Source: Rhodobacter sp. (lineage in GTDB: Bacteria; Pseudomonadota; Alphaproteobacteria; Rhodobacterales; Rhodobacteraceae). From it: DNA of 64,000 bases. Below are positions 40,682 through 49,513 of the stretch, piece by piece (position 1 is the stretch's first letter; every line of letters begins with the position of its first letter). Below the pieces are notes generated by a model. It made no database searches. It worked only from the letters and a program-made list of their open reading frames with translations, and was not told the origin of the DNA. The stretch spans positions 496,001 to 560,000 of the forward strand of contig JACKKF010000002.1 in assembly GCA_020637555.1 (NCBI GenBank), in the 5' to 3' direction. The position numbers and the translations under genes are program-made.

Positions 40682-41751
40682 CAGCGGAACCGCGCTGGCG
40701 ACAGGGCGCGCAGCACGTCGCCCGGTTGCCCTGACGCCGGCCCGCCCGCGGTCTCGGCCAGCACGGCGGCCGCGCCGGGCGCCGACAGGAACCCCTGCCC
40801 GCCCTGCCCCGCGCACCACAGGAAATCGGGCGCCAGGGGATCGGGCCCCAGCACCAGCGCGCGGTCGGGGGCAAAGCTGCGCAACCCCGCCCACGAGGTT
40901 TCGACCCGCGTCACCGGCGTGGTCACCATCTCTTCGTAGCGCGCCAACCCCTCGGCCAGGACCATGTCGTCGGCCCAGGCATCGTGCGGTTCGGCCGGGT
41001 CCTCGTCGCCGGGCGAGACCAGCAGCTTCCCCGCCTGAGGTTTCAGATACCAGCGTTCGGCCACCGCGAAGATCATGGGCCAACCCATCACCGACAGCCC
41101 GGCGGGCGCAGGCAACTGGGCGATGGACCGGCGCAGGGGCTGAATGCCGATCGGCGGCAGGCCGGCCTCGACCGCGATGCGGTCGGCCCAGGCACCCGCC
41201 GCATTGACCAGCCGCCGGGCCGTGACATCGGTGCCACCCGCGGTCACGCGCCAGCCCCCGTCCACGCGGGCAATGGCGGTCACCGGCGCATGGGTGCGAA
41301 TCTCGCCCCCCGCGGCGCGGATCGTCCGGGCATAGGTCTGCAACAGCAGATCGGTGTCGATGTCCTGCGCGGTCTCGGTCGCGGCGGCAAAGGCCAGCGT
41401 GTCGGGATTGAGGATCGGCACCCGGGCGACGGCCTCGGCCGGGGTCAGGGGCCGGAGGCACAGCGCCTCGGCCTCGCGGGCGAAATCATCGGCTTCATCG
41501 GCCTTGCCCACCAGCATCAGCCCGCGCGGCGACAACACCCCCAGCGCCTTGAGCCCGGCCTCGCTGGCGCGGGCCAGCGCGACGGTGGCCGGGGCGCCAT
41601 AATCGGCCTCGTAGAGCGCGGCCGACCGGCCCGAGGCATGATACCCCAGCGTTTCCTCGCCCTCGAGCAGCAGAACGCTGCCGCCGGGCGCCAGGGCCGC
41701 CGCCGCCGACAGCCCCGCCACACCGCCGCCGATGATCACGAAATCCAGCAT
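40681..41751 (-). CDS. FAD-dependent oxidoreductase, D-amino-acid-oxidase/glycine-oxidase type
   Basis: A 356-residue flavoprotein of the DAO family. The N-terminal dinucleotide fold is FVIIGGGVAGLSAAAAL, followed by LGYHASGRSAALYEADYG and the C-terminal GQGGQGFLSAPGAA that closes the FAD site. Such enzymes oxidise D-amino acids, glycine or secondary amines; the substrate is not evident. GGAGGT precedes the ATG at 41751. It is followed by the coupled DUF938 gene and is divergent from the YhhN gene. Confidence 0.9.
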   Translation of the reverse strand: MLDFVIIGGGVAGLSAAAALAPGGSVLLLEGEETLGYHASGRSAALYEADYGAPATVALARASEAGLKALGVLSPRGLMLVGKADEADDFAREAEALCLRPLTPAEAVARVPILNPDTLAFAAATETAQDIDTDLLLQTYARTIRAAGGEIRTHAPVTAIARVDGGWRVTAGGTDVTARRLVNAAGAWADRIAVEAGLPPIGIQPLRRSIAQLPAPAGLSVMGWPMIFAVAERWYLKPQAGKLLVSPGDEDPAEPHDAWADDMVLAEGLARYEEMVTTPVTRVETSWAGLRSFAPDRALVLGPDPLAPDFLWCAGQGGQGFLSAPGAAAVLAETAGGPASGQPGDVLRALSPARFR

Positions 41752-41894
41752 GAGACCTCCGTTTTCCGATGGGTGGCATTGCCGCCAACCAGATGCAAGC
41801 GGCAAGCCGCGCTTGACGCCACGCCAAGCGGCTGCCGGGATTGCAAATGCCCAAGGCCGGCCTATGGTTTGCCCAGCCGTCAAGGAGACCCCCC

Positions 41895-42542
41895 GTGAGT
41901 CCGGAGCTATACACACTGGCAGTCGCGACGCTGTTCGCGTTGGTGTATGGCTTCCTCCATGCCGGGCGGCCCGGACACTCCCCCCTTGCCAGCCTGACAA
42001 AGACCCTGTCCACGGCCCTGGTGGCGCTGGCCGGATGGCAGGCCGGCGCCCCCGATTGGGTGATCGCGGGGCTGGCGCTGGGCGCGCTGGGCGATCTGGC
42101 GCTGTCGCGTCCGGGCACACCCGCGTTTCTTGCGGGGATGGCGGCCTTCGCGCTGGGGCACCTGGCCTATGCCTGGGGGTTCGCGCAGGGCTGGTCCCAG
42201 GCGTTGCCGCTGACGTTCTGGATCGCGCTGGTGGCGATGGCGGGACTGGGCACGCTGGTGATGGGATGGATCGCCCCGCGTGCAGGCCCGCTGGCCTGGC
42301 CGGTGCGGGGCTATTCGCTGGTCATCGGGGCGATGGCGCTGGCGGCGTCGGGGATGCCCGACGGCACCGGCATCGGCATGATCCAGCTGGGGGTCGTGCT
42401 GTTCGTGACCTCGGACCTGATCCTGGCGCTGGGGCTGTTCGTCGCGCGCGATGCCGCCGCCAGGACCCTGGCCGGACAGGTGCTGTGGCCGCTTTACTGG
42501 GGCGGGCAGGTGCTGATCCTTCTGGGGGTGCTCAGCTGCTGA
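41895..42542 (+). CDS. YhhN-family membrane protein (lysoplasmalogenase-like)
   Basis: A 215-residue integral membrane protein with seven to eight helices. The conserved YhhN core LGALGDLALSRPGTPAFLAG...LGHLAYAWGF and the later FVTSDLILAL are present. The animal relative TMEM86B hydrolyses lysoplasmalogen; bacterial activity is less certain. The GTG at 41895 follows AAGGAGA. The stop is 28 bases before a CTAG-type element of the next gene. Confidence 0.87.
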   Translation: MSPELYTLAVATLFALVYGFLHAGRPGHSPLASLTKTLSTALVALAGWQAGAPDWVIAGLALGALGDLALSRPGTPAFLAGMAAFALGHLAYAWGFAQGWSQALPLTFWIALVAMAGLGTLVMGWIAPRAGPLAWPVRGYSLVIGAMALAASGMPDGTGIGMIQLGVVLFVTSDLILALGLFVARDAAARTLAGQVLWPLYWGGQVLILLGVLSC

Positions 42543-42568
42543 GTGCTGTTGCCCTCGGCGCGGGTCGT

Positions 42569-42576
42569 GCTAGCCT
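42569..42576 (+). promoter_or_regulatory. Possible -10 element GCTAGCCT
   Basis: GCTAGCCT ends 27 bases upstream of the MBL hydrolase ATG; the identical octamer is found before the DUF2189 gene at 62927, 32 bases from its start. Confidence 0.4.
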
Positions 42577-42603
42577 GCCGGCGCAATCCAAGGGAGGACG
42601 CGC

Positions 42604-43437
42604 ATGACCCGTATCGCCACCCGCACCATCGGCGCGGCCGAGGTGACGATCCTGACCGATGGCGGCATCGACTTCGGCACCGAGCTGTTTCCGGGCACCC
42701 TGCCCGATCACATCGCCGACCTGATGCAGCGCCAGAAAGCGGCCAGCATCGCCACCAACTTCAACGCGGTGCTGATCCGCGAGGGCGGACGCACGGTCCT
42801 GTGCGACGCCGGGCCGCGCGACCTGTTCGGGCCGACCTGTGGCGACCTGCCGCTGGCCATGGCCGAGGCAGGCCTCGATCCCGCGCAGGTGGACACGCTC
42901 TTTGCCACGCATCTGCACCCCGATCACATCGCGGGCATGATCACCGCCCAAGGCGCGGCCGTCTTTCCCAACGCCGAGCTTGTGGTCACCCGCGCCGAAC
43001 ACGCGTTCTGGAGCGACGAGGCCGCGACCGGCGCGATGCCCGATCCTATCCCCGACTGGTCGGCGCTTGCCCGCGCCGTGCTGGCGGCCTATGGCAGCCG
43101 GCTGCGGCTGATCGACCCCCAGGATCAGATCGCCCCGGGCCTGACGGCGATGCCGCTGGCCGGCCATACGCCCGGCCACAGCGGCTGGCGCCTGTCCAGC
43201 GGGACCGCGCAGCTGATTCACGGCGGCGACATCATCCACGCCCCGGTCCTGCAGGCGGCGGACCCGAATATCGCCATTGCCTTTGACCTGGACATGGATA
43301 CCGCGCGCGAGACCCGCAAGCGGCTGCTCGACGAACTGGCCACCGATGGCGCGCTGTTCACCGGCGGGCATTTCCTGCAACCCGCCTTTCATGTCGCCGT
43401 GCGCGACGGCGCGGGATACCGGCTGGAGCGCCCCTGA
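42604..43437 (+). CDS. MBL-fold metallohydrolase
   Basis: A 277-residue metallo-beta-lactamase-fold hydrolase. The metal motif is THLHPDHIAG (His103, His105, Asp107, His108), followed by the later zinc ligands in AGHTPGHSGW and GGDIIH. AGGGAGGA precedes the ATG. No lactonase- or glyoxalase-specific feature is clear; it resembles the AttM/quorum-quenching-like branch in overall layout. No signal peptide. Confidence 0.9.
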   Translation: MTRIATRTIGAAEVTILTDGGIDFGTELFPGTLPDHIADLMQRQKAASIATNFNAVLIREGGRTVLCDAGPRDLFGPTCGDLPLAMAEAGLDPAQVDTLFATHLHPDHIAGMITAQGAAVFPNAELVVTRAEHAFWSDEAATGAMPDPIPDWSALARAVLAAYGSRLRLIDPQDQIAPGLTAMPLAGHTPGHSGWRLSSGTAQLIHGGDIIHAPVLQAADPNIAIAFDLDMDTARETRKRLLDELATDGALFTGGHFLQPAFHVAVRDGAGYRLERP

Positions 43438-43454
43438 CCGCGGGACGGGACGGA

Positions 43455-43479
43455 CCCGGGGGGCCTGAGGCCCCCCGGG
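43455..43479. terminator. Bidirectional GC hairpin
   Basis: A perfect 11-base stem CCCGGGGGGCC / GGCCCCCCGGG with loop TGA, between the convergent MBL hydrolase and carboxypeptidase genes. There is no T-run. Confidence 0.45.
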
Positions 43480-43482
43480 GTC

Positions 43483-44967
43483 TCACAGGTCGTAGAGCGC
43501 GCCGAACTTGGCTTCCAGATAGTCCAGAAGCGGCCCCTCTGTGGGCGCAAAGCCGCAGGCGCGGGCGATGGTCTCGCGTGGCTCGAACAGGCCGCCGTGC
43601 TGCTGCACCTTGTCGCGCAACCAGGCGGTGGCGACGGTGGGCCGCCCCTGGGCCAGGGCCTCGTCGATGTCGGGCAGATCGGCGCGCAGCGCCTTCATCA
43701 GGCAGCCCGCATAGACATTCCCCAGCGCATAGGTCGGGAAATACCCGAACAACCCGACGGACCAGTGCACATCCTGCAACATCCCGTTTGACGGCCGATC
43801 CACCGCCACACCGAAATCGCGCAGGAATCGGTCGTTCCACGCCGCTTCCAGATCGCTGGCCTGCAGATCGCCCGCGATCAGCGCCCGCTCCAGGTCGAAC
43901 CGCATCATGATGTGCAGGTTGTATTGCACCTCGTCGGCCTCGGTCCGGATATAGCCGGGTTGAACGCGGTTCACCGCGCCATAGAACCCGTCGGCATCCA
44001 GACCCAGCGGGCCGAATTCGGCCTCCATCCGTGCATGGAGCCAACCGGTGAAGGCACGCGAGCGGCCAAGCTGGTTCTCGTAGATGCGGCTCTGGCTTTC
44101 GTGGACGCCCATCGACACGCCCTCGGCCAGCGGGGTGTAATGATAGGCCGGGTCGATGCCCAGCTCATAGCAGGCGTGGCCGACCTCGTGCACGGTCGAA
44201 TAGAAGCAGTTGAAGGGATCGGCCGGATTGACCCGCGTGGTGATCCGCACATCCGCACCGGACCCCGAGCTGAACGGATGCACCGCCAGATCGAGCCGCC
44301 CGTGGCCGAAATCGTAGCCGAATGCCTCGGCCAGCGTGCGGCTGAGGCGCAATTGCCCCTCCTGCCCGAATTCGCCCTTGAGCGGGGCCGGCTGACGGGC
44401 GGATCCCAGCACCTTTTCGCGCAGCGCGACCAGTCGCAGGCGCATCCGGGCGAACATCGCCGCGACCTCGTCGCCCGAGGTCCCCGGCTCGTAATCCGAC
44501 AGCAGCGCATCATAAAGGCTGCCACCCTGCGCCAGCGCCGCCGCTTCCTCGCGCCTGAGCGCGATCACGCGGGTCAGCGTCGGCAGAAAATGCGCGACGT
44601 CGTCGCGGGCGCGGGCCTCGGCCCAGATGCCTTGCGCCATCGAGGTCACGCGCGCGATTTCCGCCGCCAGATCGGCCGGCACGCGGGTGTTGCGCTCATA
44701 GCTGCGGCGAACGTGGCGCAGAATCGCGGCGCCGGCGGCGTCGGGCGCTTCGGCGGCCTCCAGCCAGTCGCCCAGCCGGGGATCGGTGCGACGGGCGTGC
44801 AGCACGCTCTCCATCGCCGCCATCTCTTCGGACCGCTGCGCGGCCGCACCGCGCGGCATCGTGGTTTCCTGATCCCAGCCCAGACGGCCCGCGACCTGTG
44901 CCAGCGCCCAGCTTGTGCGCTCGTGCTCCAGAAGGGCGGTCCAGGCGCTGTTGTGGTGAATGCTCAT
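43483..44967 (-). CDS. Carboxypeptidase M32 (Taq type)
   Basis: A 494-residue zinc carboxypeptidase of family M32, a broad cytoplasmic C-terminal exopeptidase. The zinc motif HEVGH is at residues 260-264, with the third ligand Glu in GVSMGVHESQSR. Other family blocks are LGWDQETTMP and GYIRTEADEVQYNLH. The ATG at 44967 overlaps the ctaA stop by 4 bases, so it is expressed behind ctaA. Confidence 0.95.
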   Translation of the reverse strand: MSIHHNSAWTALLEHERTSWALAQVAGRLGWDQETTMPRGAAAQRSEEMAAMESVLHARRTDPRLGDWLEAAEAPDAAGAAILRHVRRSYERNTRVPADLAAEIARVTSMAQGIWAEARARDDVAHFLPTLTRVIALRREEAAALAQGGSLYDALLSDYEPGTSGDEVAAMFARMRLRLVALREKVLGSARQPAPLKGEFGQEGQLRLSRTLAEAFGYDFGHGRLDLAVHPFSSGSGADVRITTRVNPADPFNCFYSTVHEVGHACYELGIDPAYHYTPLAEGVSMGVHESQSRIYENQLGRSRAFTGWLHARMEAEFGPLGLDADGFYGAVNRVQPGYIRTEADEVQYNLHIMMRFDLERALIAGDLQASDLEAAWNDRFLRDFGVAVDRPSNGMLQDVHWSVGLFGYFPTYALGNVYAGCLMKALRADLPDIDEALAQGRPTVATAWLRDKVQQHGGLFEPRETIARACGFAPTEGPLLDYLEAKFGALYDL

Positions 44968-46106
44968 GCCTTGCCCCGGATCGTGCCGCCCAGCGGATAC
45001 TGGGCCAGATAGCGGGCGCGCAGGATCAGCACCCACAGGATGACAGCCATCACCTGATGGGTGATGCCCAGCGACACCGGCGCCCCATGCATCACGGTGA
45101 CGATGCCCAGCGTGATCTGCACCAACAGCCCCGCCAGAACCATGTGAAACGCCGCCCGTGTCGGCGCAAAGGCGCTGCGCCGGCCCCGGTTCCAGGCGAT
45201 CACGCCGAAAACGAACAGCAGATACCCCGAGACGCGGTGAATGAACTGCACCGTGCCGTCGTTTTCAAAGAGGTTGCGCCAGACTGGGGTCAGGTCCCAC
45301 ATCGCCGGAGGCAGGACACCGCCGCCCATCCACGGCCAGTCCGTATACCCGCGCCCGGCATCGATTCCCGCCACCAGCGCCCCCAGCAGGATTTGCAGGA
45401 AGGCGAAATGCATAAGCCCCGTCGCCAGCGAAAAGAGCCGCGCCTCACGTCCGCGCCGCGCCTTGAGAAGGTCGGCCTCGCTGCGCCCGAGCAGCAGGGC
45501 ATACCAGGCCAGAACCCCCAGGATGATGAACGCCAGGCCCAGATGCGTCGCCAGTCGGTAGCTGGCCACCGAAACCGTGCCCTCGCCCTGGGTGATGCCG
45601 GACGACACCATCCACCAGCCGATGGCGCCCTGCAGCCCCCCCAGCACGCCCGGCAGCACCAGCCGGCCGGTCCAACCCGCCGGGATCTGCCGGCGCAGCC
45701 AGAACCAGGCAAAGCCCAGGAACCAGACCAGCCCGATGGCACGGCCAAGCTGGCGATGCGACCATTCCCACCAGTAGATCGCCTTGAACTGATCCAGCGT
45801 CATGTCGGCATTCAGCAGGTGAAACTGGTCGATCCGCTGATACAGGTCGAACTCGGCCTGCCAGTCGGCCTGCGTCATCGGCGGCAAGGCCCCGGTCAGC
45901 GGCTTCCATTCGGTGATCGACAGGCCGGAATCCGTCAGCCGCGTCAGCCCGCCCACCGCGATCATCGCCACCACCATGGCGAACATCAGCCACAACCAGC
46001 CCCGGATCGCACGGCGCGCGCCTTTCGGCCCCTCGATCCCCGCCCCGCGCGGGACCGGCCGTTCCGATGGCGCCACCGTGTCCTCGAAAATCGCCCGTTT
46101 CGCCAT
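44964..46106 (-). CDS. ctaA: Heme A synthase (COX15 type)
   Basis: A 380-residue membrane enzyme that oxidises heme O to heme A for cytochrome aa3 oxidase. Eight helices are expected; the heme-ligand histidines are in EWSHRQLGR, YRLATHLGLA, QFIHRVSGY and GITHQVMA. GGLTRLTDSGLSITEWKP is the family signature. GAGGAGAGG precedes the ATG at 46106. It heads a two-gene operon with the M32 carboxypeptidase. Confidence 0.96.
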   Translation of the reverse strand: MAKRAIFEDTVAPSERPVPRGAGIEGPKGARRAIRGWLWLMFAMVVAMIAVGGLTRLTDSGLSITEWKPLTGALPPMTQADWQAEFDLYQRIDQFHLLNADMTLDQFKAIYWWEWSHRQLGRAIGLVWFLGFAWFWLRRQIPAGWTGRLVLPGVLGGLQGAIGWWMVSSGITQGEGTVSVASYRLATHLGLAFIILGVLAWYALLLGRSEADLLKARRGREARLFSLATGLMHFAFLQILLGALVAGIDAGRGYTDWPWMGGGVLPPAMWDLTPVWRNLFENDGTVQFIHRVSGYLLFVFGVIAWNRGRRSAFAPTRAAFHMVLAGLLVQITLGIVTVMHGAPVSLGITHQVMAVILWVLILRARYLAQYPLGGTIRGKA

Positions 46107-46153
46107 GCGCCTCTCCTCGTTTCGCGCCAAGCTATTGCCCGGGCGCCGGGGCT

Positions 46154-46903
46154 TCAAGAGCGCCCGCGCACCAGTTGCCGCAAGATCCCGTGCAGTGTCT
46201 GCACCTCGCTTCGGGTCATGCCCCAACGCTTGAGCATGTTGCGCAGGTTCAGCTTCATGCCCGGTGCCTTTTCCGGCGGAAAGAAGAAACGCGCGGCATC
46301 GAGCTTTTCCTCGAAATGGTCGCCCAGCTTCTCGATCTCGACAGCACTGGCCAGATCGGTGCCGGCCAGCTCCAGTCGCGCACCCGGTGCCTCGGTGCCC
46401 TGTCGCATCCATTCATACGCGGTCAGCAACACGCATTGCGCCAGGTTGAGCGAATAGAACCCCGGATTGACCGGAACCGTGATGATCGCGTTGGCCTCGG
46501 CCACGTCCTCGTTCTCCAGCCCGGCGCGCTCGGGTCCGAACAGAACCGCGACACGCTTGCCGGCGGCGACCATGGCGCGCGCCTCGGCCATCGCGGTTTC
46601 GGGCGTCAGCACGGGCTTCACCAGTCCGCGCGCGCGCGCCGTGGTGGCATAGACATAGTCGCAATCCGCCACCGCGGCCGCCACATCCGCGAACACGCCC
46701 GCATTCTCCAGAACCGGCGATGCCCCCGATGCCATGGCCACGGCAGCCGGGTTCGGCCAACCATCGCGCGGCGCCACCAGACGCATGTGTTCCAGCCCGA
46801 AATTCAGCATCGCCCGCGCCGCCGCGCCGATATTCTCGCCCATTTGCGGACGGGTCAGCACGATCAGAGGCGAGGCCCCGAGGTCGGAAGACAAGGCACG
46901 CAT
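46154..46903 (-). CDS. trmJ: tRNA/rRNA methyltransferase TrmJ (SPOUT)
   Basis: A 249-residue SPOUT methyltransferase that 2'-O-methylates position 32 of tRNAs in the TrmJ group. The start PLIVLTRPQMGENIGAAARA, the VLFGPERAGLENEDV motif and the knot segment VNPGFYSLNLAQCVLL are clear. Residues after 165 form the extra C-terminal helical region. AAAGGGGA precedes the ATG at 46903. It lies 48 bases before ctaA on the same strand and may share its transcript. Confidence 0.94.
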   Translation of the reverse strand: MRALSSDLGASPLIVLTRPQMGENIGAAARAMLNFGLEHMRLVAPRDGWPNPAAVAMASGASPVLENAGVFADVAAAVADCDYVYATTARARGLVKPVLTPETAMAEARAMVAAGKRVAVLFGPERAGLENEDVAEANAIITVPVNPGFYSLNLAQCVLLTAYEWMRQGTEAPGARLELAGTDLASAVEIEKLGDHFEEKLDAARFFFPPEKAPGMKLNLRNMLKRWGMTRSEVQTLHGILRQLVRGRS

Positions 46904-46964
46904 GAGGATCCCCTTTCGCCCGCCCGCATAAAGCCCCCGCACCGCGGGGCACAACCCCCGTGTT

Positions 46965-47053
46965 CATCTTTGTGCGTCAAATATCCTCGGGGGTTTCTCA
47001 AGGGGGTGGAAAACCCCCTTGAGGCGGGGGGTTCGGGGGGCGGCGGCCCCCCG
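46965..47053 (+). repeat. Dispersed intergenic repeat, copy 5
   Basis: Core CTTTGTGCGTCAAATATCC, then hairpin CAAGGGGG-TGGAAAA-CCCCCTTG and a second hairpin GGGGGGC-GGCG-GCCCCCC. It lies between trmJ and the LysR gene. Confidence 0.7.
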
Positions 47054-47060
47054 ACCTGCC

Positions 47061-47927
47061 CTAGACCACGACATCGCGGTCGGTCTCGGTGACGATCCAG
47101 TCGCGGAACTGCGCCACCGCGGGTTTCACCCGTCCCTCTGGCTCGACGAAATAATAGCCGTAGCCCGACGCCACCTCGCCTGACAGCGGCACAAGCGCGC
47201 CGGCCTCCAGTTCGGGCCGGATCAGGAACGCGGGCATCAGGGCCACGCCCATCCCGGCAGCAGCCGCCTGCGCCAGGGTCGAAATCTGCTCGAACCGCAT
47301 CACCGGCGCGGGTGCGCTGCCCGCGCGCCCCGTGGCGGCCCACCAATCCGCCCAGCCCGTCGGCCGCGAGTTCAGCGCCAGCACCGGCTGCCCCGCCAGC
47401 GCCGTGACCCCGGGCGCGGCCACCGGCATCACGCGCTCGTCCATCAGCAGGGTCATCCGCGCCCCCGGCCAATCGCCCCGGCCGGAATGGATCGCCGCGT
47501 CCACCCCCTCGGCCAGCAGATCGAACCGGCCGATGCGGGTGGCGAAATGCAGTGTCACCTCAGGATGCCGGCGCACGAAGCGCGGAATGCGCGGCATCAG
47601 CCAGCGCGTGCCGAACGTGGGCAGGATCGCCAGCTTCAGCCCCCGCGCGGGCGCCTGCCCCAGGGCCTCCATCGCGCCCTGCCCCAGCATCTCCAGCGCC
47701 GCCCGCGCGTGCCTGGCATAGGCGGTGCCCGCCTCGGTCAGTGTCGCGGCGCGCGCGCCACGCACCACCAGCGACACGCCCAGCTGCCCCTCGAGCTGCG
47801 CCACCTGCCGCGACACCGCGCCCTGTGTCAGGCTCAGATCGCGGGCGGCGGCGGTGAAACTGCCGGTCCGGGCCACCGCGTCAAAGGCCAGCAAAGCCGG
47901 GGTGTTGGGCAGAAGTCGACGCTGCAT
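47061..47927 (-). CDS. LysR-family regulator beside gcdH
   Basis: A 288-residue LysR regulator of the GcvA-like group: PALLAFDAVARTGSFTAAA and LSLTQGAVSRQVAQLE form the DNA-binding domain, and GLKLAILPTFGTRWLMPRIP starts the effector domain. It is divergent from the glutaryl-CoA dehydrogenase gene, with 126 bases between the starts. By the usual LysR pattern it probably controls gcdH in response to a lysine/glutarate breakdown intermediate. Confidence 0.9.
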   Translation of the reverse strand: MQRRLLPNTPALLAFDAVARTGSFTAAARDLSLTQGAVSRQVAQLEGQLGVSLVVRGARAATLTEAGTAYARHARAALEMLGQGAMEALGQAPARGLKLAILPTFGTRWLMPRIPRFVRRHPEVTLHFATRIGRFDLLAEGVDAAIHSGRGDWPGARMTLLMDERVMPVAAPGVTALAGQPVLALNSRPTGWADWWAATGRAGSAPAPVMRFEQISTLAQAAAAGMGVALMPAFLIRPELEAGALVPLSGEVASGYGYYFVEPEGRVKPAVAQFRDWIVTETDRDVVV

Positions 47928-48015
47928 TATTCCATTTCCTCATGGTTGAATGCCGAAATATCCGTTTTTTGCGCGCCTGTCGCATGGTATTTGCCCGGCA
48001 AGCCCAAAACACTGA

Positions 48016-48045
48016 CCGAAACCCCGATGGCCGAAACCCCGATGG
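48016..48045 (+). repeat. Perfect 15-base tandem duplication at the gcdH start
   Basis: CCGAAACCCCGATGG occurs twice without a gap. Each unit contains an in-frame ATG, so the duplication creates extra start codons (48027, 48042) ahead of the likely start at 48054. Confidence 0.85.
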
Positions 48046-48053
48046 AGGACCCG

Positions 48054-49274
48054 ATGACCGACCGCCCCAAACTGAAACCCAAGGACGCCCCCGATCTCTC
48101 GCGCTTTCAGTGGGACGACGCGCTGCGTCTCGATGGGCAACTGACCGAGGACGAGCGCATGCTGCGCGACGCGGCGCAGGAATTCGCGCAGTCCGTGTTG
48201 CAACCGCGCGTCATCGCCGCCTATCGCGACGAGGTCTCCGATCCTTCGGTCTTCCGCCTGATGGGCGAAGCGGGGCTTCTGGGCACCACCATCCCCGAGG
48301 AATACGGCGGCCTCGGCGCGGGCTATGTGACCTATGGTCTGGTCGCCCGCGAGATCGAACGCGTGGATTCGGGCTATCGCTCGATGATGTCGGTGCAATC
48401 CTCGCTGGTGATGTATCCGATCTATGCCTACGGGTCCGAGGAGCAGCGGCAGAAATACCTGCCCAAGCTCGCCTCGGGCGAGTTCATCGGCTGCTTCGGC
48501 CTGACCGAACCCGACGCAGGCTCGGACCCGGCCGGCATGAAGACCCGCGCGGAAAAGACCGCCACCGGCTACAGGCTGACCGGCTCGAAGATGTGGATCT
48601 CGAACGCGCCCTTCGCCGATGTCTTCGTCGTCTGGGCCAAATCCGAGGCCCACGGCGGGCGCATCCGCGGCTTCATCCTGGACAAGGGCATGAAGGGCCT
48701 CAGCGCGCCCAAGATCGAGGGCAAGCTGAGCCTGCGCGCCTCGACCACGGGTGAAATCGTGATGGACGGGGTCGAGGTCGGCGAGGACGCGCTGCTTCCG
48801 CATGTCGAGGGGTTGAAAGGGCCGTTCGGCTGCCTCAACCGCGCGCGCTACGGCATCGCCTGGGGGGTCATGGGCTCGGCGGAATTCTGCTGGCACGCGG
48901 CGCGCCAATACGGCCTGGACCGCAAGCAGTTCGACAAACCGCTGGCCGGCACGCAGCTTTACCAGAAGAAGCTGGCCGACATGCAGACCGAGATCACCCT
49001 GGGCCTGCAAGCCGCGCTGCAGGTCGGCCGCCTGATGGATCAGGCCCAGGCCGCCCCCGAGATGATCAGCCTGATCAAGCGCAACAACTGCGGCAAGGCG
49101 CTGGATATCGCCCGCGTCGCCCGCGACATGCACGGCGGCAATGGCATCTCCGAGGAATTCCAGGTCATCCGCCACATGGTGAACCTGGAAACCGTCAACA
49201 CCTATGAAGGCACCCATGACGTGCACGCCCTGATCCTGGGCCGCGCCCAGACCGGCCTGCAGGCGTTCTTCTGA
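48054..49274 (+). CDS. gcdH: Glutaryl-CoA dehydrogenase
   Basis: A 406-residue acyl-CoA dehydrogenase of the GcdH group, which oxidises and decarboxylates glutaryl-CoA to crotonyl-CoA in lysine and tryptophan breakdown. The catalytic base is Glu385 in TYEGTHDVH, as in GcdH. FGLTEPDAGSDP, the FAD segment KMWISNAP and RDMHGGNGISEE are present. The ATG at 48054 follows GGAGG. Two further in-frame ATGs upstream come from a 15-base tandem duplication and would add MAETPMEDP-type residues. Divergent from its likely LysR regulator. Confidence 0.95.
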   Translation: MTDRPKLKPKDAPDLSRFQWDDALRLDGQLTEDERMLRDAAQEFAQSVLQPRVIAAYRDEVSDPSVFRLMGEAGLLGTTIPEEYGGLGAGYVTYGLVAREIERVDSGYRSMMSVQSSLVMYPIYAYGSEEQRQKYLPKLASGEFIGCFGLTEPDAGSDPAGMKTRAEKTATGYRLTGSKMWISNAPFADVFVVWAKSEAHGGRIRGFILDKGMKGLSAPKIEGKLSLRASTTGEIVMDGVEVGEDALLPHVEGLKGPFGCLNRARYGIAWGVMGSAEFCWHAARQYGLDRKQFDKPLAGTQLYQKKLADMQTEITLGLQAALQVGRLMDQAQAAPEMISLIKRNNCGKALDIARVARDMHGGNGISEEFQVIRHMVNLETVNTYEGTHDVHALILGRAQTGLQAFF

Positions 49275-49420
49275 CGTGACCACGCCCCGGGCGGTTGCCA
49301 TCGCGCGCCGCCCGGGGTTTTCCGTGACCATGCATCCCGCTGTCAGCCTGACGGCCCGCCCTTGTCAAACGCGGCAAGGCGCCATGGTGCCGGACCGGCC
49401 CGCGGCGCGACCGCCCTTCC

Positions 49421-49507
49421 CATCTTTGTGCCGGAAATATCCTCGGGGGTTTCCCAAGGGGGTGGAAAACCCCCTTGGGCGGGGGGTGCGGGGGGCTGGC
49501 CCCCCGC
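49421..49507 (+). repeat. Dispersed intergenic repeat, copy 6
   Basis: Core CTTTGTGCCGGAAATATCC, then hairpin CCAAGGGGG-TGGAAAA-CCCCCTTGG and hairpin GGGGGGC-TG-GCCCCCC. It lies between the convergent gcdH and monooxygenase genes and is nearly the same as copy 5 in its second half. Confidence 0.72.
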
Positions 49508-49513
49508 CGCGTG

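Noticed and set aside
40682..41461. N-terminal extension of the DUF938 frame
   Set aside because: It lies over the FAD oxidase gene in another frame and has no homology; the ATG at 40681 fits the TGATG overlap.
47948..47961. GCCGAAATATCCG in the LysR/gcdH gap as a seventh repeat copy
   Set aside because: It matches only the AAATATCC half and lacks CTTTGTG and the hairpins, so chance similarity is likely.
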